From positions 1 to 17,119 of the forward strand of contig JAWOCZ010000307.1 of assembly GCA_046483565.1 (NCBI GenBank): DNA of 17,119 nucleotides, read 5' to 3'. The position numbers and the translations under genes were made by a program. The DNA comes from T1Sed10-7 sp046483565 (GTDB lineage Bacteria; Actinomycetota; Nitriliruptoria; Nitriliruptorales; Nitriliruptoraceae). Below are positions 14,340 through 17,119 of the stretch, one piece after another (position 1 is the stretch's first letter; each line of letters opens with the position of its first letter). The notes below the pieces were generated by a model, which searched no databases, was not told the DNA's origin, and was given only the letters and a program-made list of their open reading frames with translations.

Positions 14340-15086
14340 GTGTCACAACTGACGCTGGAACCGCTCGAGCCCGCCCCCGGGTGGACCACCGGCCCGTTCG
14401 CCGCCCTGGATCTGGAGACCACCGGGGTCGATCCCGCCACGGCGCGGATCGTGGAGCTCGCCCTGGTCGTCGATGCGGGCGACGGCGACGTGCGTGATCT
14501 CTACGCCGGCCTGGTCGATCCCGGTCCCGAGGTGGAGATCCCGCCGGGGGCCGCCGCGGTCCACGGCATCACCCGCGCACGTCTGACGGCGCAGGCCGCT
14601 CCACCCGCCAGCGAGGTGCTCCCGTCGGTCCACGCGCACCTGCAGGCGATCGCGGCGTCGGGCTGGCCGGTCGTGATCTACAACGCCACCTACGACTGGC
14701 CCCTGCTGGCCGCGGAGCTTGCTCGCCTCGAGCAGCCGCTCGAGCTGCCCGACTGTGTCCTGCTGGACCCCCTGGTCCTGGACCGGCACGTGGACCGTTA
14801 CCGCAAGGGCAAGCGCACCCTGGAGACCGCCTGCCAGCTGTACGGCGTAGCGCTCGAGGACGCCCACAGTGCGCGTGCCGATGCCATCGCCTGCAGCGCC
14901 GTCGCCCGGCGGTTGGTCGCCACCTACCCCGAGCAGTTGGCGCCGGACTCGGTGACCGAGCTCACCGAGCTGCAGGTACGTGCCCACGGCGTGTGGCGCG
15001 ACAGCTTCAACGCCTACCTGCAGCGCATCGGGGCCGAGCGCCCGCCCGTCCGTGAGACCTGGCCGGGTCTCGAGCGGGTCCGCTGA
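14340..15086 (+). CDS. DEDDh 3'-5' exonuclease (DnaQ/epsilon-like)
   Basis: A 248-residue single-domain exonuclease of the DnaQ superfamily. The DEDDh residues are visible: Asp24 and Glu26 in ALDLETTGVD, Asp119 in NATYDWPLL, and His176 with Asp181 in DAHSARADA. GAAAVHGITRARL at 70-82 is the usual conserved segment between Exo I and Exo II. It probably acts as an epsilon-like proofreading subunit or a stand-alone nuclease or RNase; family members of this size exist for each role. GTG at 14340 follows GAGGAG (14327-14332) by seven bases. The gene ends 24 bases before the stop of the convergent Cys-rich protein gene. Confidence 0.93.
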   Translation: MSQLTLEPLEPAPGWTTGPFAALDLETTGVDPATARIVELALVVDAGDGDVRDLYAGLVDPGPEVEIPPGAAAVHGITRARLTAQAAPPASEVLPSVHAHLQAIAASGWPVVIYNATYDWPLLAAELARLEQPLELPDCVLLDPLVLDRHVDRYRKGKRTLETACQLYGVALEDAHSARADAIACSAVARRLVATYPEQLAPDSVTELTELQVRAHGVWRDSFNAYLQRIGAERPPVRETWPGLERVR

Positions 15087-15110
15087 GGCGGCCCGTGGGC
15101 CGTGGCGCGT

Positions 15111-15836
15111 TCAGCGGCTGACCGGGCCAGCCGTGCCGGAGGCCTCCCAGCGAACCACGGTGCCGAGGCGGTCAGCGAGGTCGCCCAGGGCGAGGGCTGG
15201 CTGGCCCGGCGCCGCCTCCCAGTGGTCGAGACAGGCCGGTCGCAGCTCCAACCAGTCCCTGAGGCTCGGGTCACCGAGGTAGGGGTTCCCGGCCCCGCTG
15301 AAGGGGCTGGCGATCTGCCGGGGTCGGGCGATCAGCCCGGCGGCCTGCTGGTCCACCCCGGCGGCGGCGCAGGCCACGCACCGGTCCGGGATCCCGACCT
15401 CCAGCACCCGCTGCCGCTCCGCGCGGTACCCGAGCTCGTACTCGAGGACCACGCCGGAGAGCTCCACGTCCAGGCGCACGCTCAGCGGGTCGGCGCGACG
15501 GGCCCAGCTCGCCTCCTGGGGCAGCCGACGGGACTCGACGTCGGACCGCATCGCGTAGAAACCACACCGGCAGGTCGGGGACGGGGTCGCGCAGCCGCGG
15601 GGGCAGGTCGCCCGCGCGTCCACGGCGTACCGGCTGCCGGCGGTCAGGCCGGTGAGGGTGGCCTGTGTCCCGTCGGGGGAGAGCCGCACGTGGGCACGCT
15701 TGACCGCCAGGATCGGCTCGTCGAGCGCGGCGTCTTCGAGCTCGCTGTCGGGCAGTGGGCGTTCATCGCTGCTGGCGACCCACAGCAGGACGAAGATGAC
15801 GCCCAGCAGCAGCAGGAACACCAGGATGGGCGGCAT
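15111..15836 (-). CDS. Membrane-anchored Cys-rich protein of unknown function
   Basis: A 241-residue protein I do not recognise by name. A hydrophobic N-terminal segment (about 4-20) is followed by an acidic linker and a soluble domain. Its cysteines are arranged as Cys78-x3-Cys82-x6-Cys89-x-Cys91 (within CRCGFYA), Cys153-x2-Cys156 (CVAC) and Cys202-x2-His205, a pattern that could bind zinc or form disulfides depending on which side of the membrane it faces. The flanking charges do not settle topology. The start lies six bases after the stop of the 65-aa gene, so the two are probably one operon; the SD is weak, suggesting coupling. It converges on the exonuclease gene with a 24-base gap. Even GC-rich codon use and the clear N-terminal segment support it being real. 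Confidence 0.8.
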   Translation of the reverse strand: MPPILVFLLLLGVIFVLLWVASSDERPLPDSELEDAALDEPILAVKRAHVRLSPDGTQATLTGLTAGSRYAVDARATCPRGCATPSPTCRCGFYAMRSDVESRRLPQEASWARRADPLSVRLDVELSGVVLEYELGYRAERQRVLEVGIPDRCVACAAAGVDQQAAGLIARPRQIASPFSGAGNPYLGDPSLRDWLELRPACLDHWEAAPGQPALALGDLADRLGTVVRWEASGTAGPVSR

Positions 15837-15842
15837 CGCCCG

Positions 15843-16040
15843 TCAACCCCGGTGCGCGGACCCCGTCTCGTCGGGCCGGTCGATCACCCGAAGGGGTGGC
15901 AGTTCGTCGTCCGCGACCTCCCCGGCCGGGGTACGGGGCGACGCGTCGAACCCGGCGTCGTCACCCCGGGTGTGGACCACCACGGCGGGCTCGTCCCGCC
16001 CGGTGACGATGAGACGGCGTCGTAGTCTGCCGAGGTTCAT
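15843..16040 (-). CDS. Small protein of 65 residues, unknown function
   Basis: A small protein starting MNLGRLRRRLIVTGRDEP, with a basic N-terminal stretch and an acidic, Pro-rich remainder; there is no membrane segment or known motif. The frame is open upstream to 16262, but that part overlaps the TrpB2-like coding region on the same strand. ATG at 16040 is preceded by TCAGGAG (16053-16047) at six bases, the strongest SD in this region, so the short form is preferred. It lies six bases before the Cys-rich membrane protein gene and is likely co-transcribed with it. Confidence 0.7.
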   Translation of the reverse strand: MNLGRLRRRLIVTGRDEPAVVVHTRGDDAGFDASPRTPAGEVADDELPPLRVIDRPDETGSAHRG

Positions 16041-16046
16041 CCGGAG

Positions 16047-16053
16047 CTCCTGA
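16047..16053 (-). promoter_or_regulatory. Ribosome binding site fixing the 65-aa gene start
   Basis: TCAGGAG on the minus strand, six bases before ATG at 16040. It decides between the short gene and a longer frame overlapping the TrpB2-like gene. Confidence 0.75.
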
Positions 16054-16067
16054 GGTCGACTCCTGCG

Positions 16068-16073
16068 AGGGTA
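16068..16073 (-). promoter_or_regulatory. Candidate -10 element (TACCCT) for the 65-aa/Cys-rich operon
   Basis: TACCCT fits TANNNT in the 95-base gap after the TrpB2-like gene, predicting a leader of about 20 bases. A TGGACA-like -35 is present, but the spacing is only 14 bases. Read-through from the TrpB2-like gene is the alternative. Confidence 0.3.
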
Positions 16074-16135
16074 CGGCGCCACGGCGCTGTCCACCACCCC
16101 GAAGCTGGCCGGTCCGGTGGGCGGGTCATGCCGTG

Positions 16136-16933
16136 TCAGCCGTCGATGACCGGGACCCGGCGCATGGCGTCGGCGACCGCCTCCGCCGGGTACTCGTGGT
16201 CCTCTAGCGCACCCGAGAGGTAGGCGTCGTAGGCGGCCATGTCGAAGTGGCCGTGCCCGCACAGGGCGGTGAGGATCACCTTCTCCTCACCGGTCTCCCT
16301 GCAGGCCTCGGCCTCGCGCATCGCCGCCGCGATCGCGTGCGTCGGTTCCGGCGCGGGCACGATGCCCTGCGTGCGGGCGAAGGTCAGCGCCGCCTCGAAG
16401 CAGTGGCTCTGGTCGATCGACTCCGCCTCGAACAGTCCCAGCTCGTACATGTGGGACAGCAGCGGCGACATCCCGTGGTAGCGCAGGCCCCCGGCGTGGA
16501 TCGGGTCGGGGATGAAGTCGTGGCCGAGCGTGTGCATCTTCATCAGCGGGGTCATCCCGGCCACGTCGCCGAAGTCGTAGCGGTACTCGCCCTTGGTCAG
16601 TGACGGGCAGGCCGACGGCTCCACAGCCAGGATGTGCGGGTCCATCCGCCCGGCGAGCTTCTCGCGCAGGAACGGGAAGAACAGCCCGGCGAAGTTGGAC
16701 CCGCCGCCGGTGCAGCCGACGATCAGGTCGGGGGAGTCGCCGGTCTTCGCGAGTTGCAGCAGCGCCTCCTCGCCGATCACGGTCTGGTGCAGCAGGACGT
16801 GGTTGAGCACGCTGCCGAGCGCGTACTTGGTGTCCTCGTCGGCGAGGGCTGCCTCGACGGCTTCGGAGATCGCGATGCCCAGCGATCCGGGGGAGTCCGG
16901 GTGCTCGGCGAGGATCGCGCGTCCGGCCTCGGT
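16136..16933 (-). CDS. trpB2: TrpB2-like PLP enzyme, C-terminal fragment cut at an inverted junction
   Basis: About 265 C-terminal residues of a TrpB2-type tryptophan synthase beta-like enzyme, normally about 450 residues, which joins indole with serine or a related donor using PLP. The match starts at TEAGRAILAEHPDSPGS and includes the phosphate-binding GCTGGGSN (GGGSN codons at 16694-16708), SLTKGEYRYDFGDVAGMTPL, GGLRYHGMSP and the C-terminal ALCGHGHFDMAAYDAYLSG. Upstream of TEAGR the frame stays open but reads the antisense of a second TrpB2-like copy (16923-17119), so the N-terminal half with the PLP lysine is absent here. As shown the gene cannot make a working enzyme. This is either a genuine rearrangement or an assembly or library chimera; both possibilities are open. 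Confidence 0.85.
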   Translation of the reverse strand, partial: TEAGRAILAEHPDSPGSLGIAISEAVEAALADEDTKYALGSVLNHVLLHQTVIGEEALLQLAKTGDSPDLIVGCTGGGSNFAGLFFPFLREKLAGRMDPHILAVEPSACPSLTKGEYRYDFGDVAGMTPLMKMHTLGHDFIPDPIHAGGLRYHGMSPLLSHMYELGLFEAESIDQSHCFEAALTFARTQGIVPAPEPTHAIAAAMREAEACRETGEEKVILTALCGHGHFDMAAYDAYLSGALEDHEYPAEAVADAMRRVPVIDG

Positions 16934-17119
16934 CGGGATCGCGATCTCCGAGGCCGTCGAGGCCGCCGTCGCCGACGAGGACACCAAGTACGCGCTCGGC
17001 AGCGTCCTCAACCACGTGCTGCTGCACCAGACCGTGATCGGTGAGGAGGCGCTGTTGCAGATGGCCAAGGTCGGTGACACACCCGACCTGATCGTCGGCT
17101 GCACCGGGGGCGGCTCGAA
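16695..17119. repeat. Imperfect inverted repeat made by two TrpB2-like copies
   Basis: The arms 16695-16879 and 16935-17119 are inverted copies with 165 of 185 bases identical, around a 55-base centre. The copies meet at about 16923-16937, where an 11-base stretch can be assigned to either copy, next to the palindrome GATCGCGATC (16937-16946). Confidence 0.88.
16923..17119 (+). CDS. trpB2: Second TrpB2-like fragment, opposite orientation, internal part only
   Basis: The plus strand encodes PASVGIAISEAVEAAVADED and onward through TKYALGSVLNHV to GCTGGGS, the same enzyme region as minus-strand 16695-16879. Over 185 aligned bases there are 20 differences, and over 61 codons 4 amino-acid changes, mostly third-position changes, so it is a distinct, once-functional copy and not the same DNA read backwards. 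Its 5' part is missing at the junction and it runs off the window to the right. No start codon or SD is present. It may be a paralogue, or another strain's allele joined by assembly. Confidence 0.8.

Noticed and set aside
15843..16262. 139-residue version of the small gene
   Set aside because: The extra N-terminal part overlaps the TrpB2-like gene in another frame; the SD supports ATG at 16040.
16136..17104. Intact 322-residue gene starting at 17104
   Set aside because: Residues before TEAGR are the antisense of the second TrpB2-like copy and do not belong to the enzyme.
16695..17119. Perfect palindrome or simple fold-back artefact of one DNA molecule
   Set aside because: The arms differ at 20 of 185 positions, mostly synonymous, so they come from two distinct gene copies.

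Overview
This window is very GC-rich DNA with long spurious open frames on both strands. Real genes were separated from shadows by recognisable domains, Shine-Dalgarno (SD) spacing and gene packing. A DUF222/HNH (13E12-type) gene, a Cheo-type LexA box (TCGAAC-N4-GTTCGA), frequent GTG starts and TANNNT-type -10 elements point to an Actinomycetota bacterium. A deep-branching lineage such as Nitriliruptoria is a guess. No rRNA, tRNA, transposase, phage gene or CRISPR array was seen, and no gene-free stretch exceeds 300 bases.

Layout. 1-791 (-): 5' part of an NADPH:quinone oxidoreductase, divergent from a module at 1026-5018 (+) made of a MoxR/CoxD-like AAA+ ATPase, a membrane-anchored PQQ-like propeller protein and a CoxE-like VWA protein. 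A stem-loop at 5078-5107 separates this from a convergent DUF222-HNH endonuclease gene (5125-6882, -), whose promoter carries a perfect SOS box at 6884-6903. Divergent from that are two overlapping genes for paralogous membrane-anchored trypsin-like proteases (7023-8725, +). An inverted repeat (8740-8772) then precedes a lipid-catabolism cluster: thiolase, FadB-type hydratase/dehydrogenase and a monoacylglycerol-lipase-like hydrolase (8820-13267, +). Seven copies of a 16-bp direct repeat (13296-13407) lie between the hydrolase and a convergent VIT1/CCC1 transporter gene (13418-14212, -). A DEDDh exonuclease gene (14340-15086, +) faces a two-gene minus-strand unit: a 65-aa protein followed by a Cys-rich membrane-anchored protein (16040 to 15111). 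The right end holds two TrpB2-like fragments joined head to head at about 16923-16937. The minus-strand piece is the C-terminal part of one copy; the plus-strand piece is an internal part of a second, about 89% identical copy that runs off the window.

How the genes may work together. The lipase, hydratase/dehydrogenase and thiolase form a plausible route from acylglycerols through beta-oxidation to acetyl-CoA, possibly under one repressor. The AAA+/VWA pair resembles MoxR-VWA and CoxD-CoxE chaperone systems that mature or remodel protein or metal-cofactor targets; the propeller between them may be a partner or client. The HNH gene looks DNA-damage inducible. The most unusual features are the head-to-head TrpB2 junction (real rearrangement or assembly chimera), the SOS box over a possibly leaderless promoter, the protease pair and the 16-bp repeat array.
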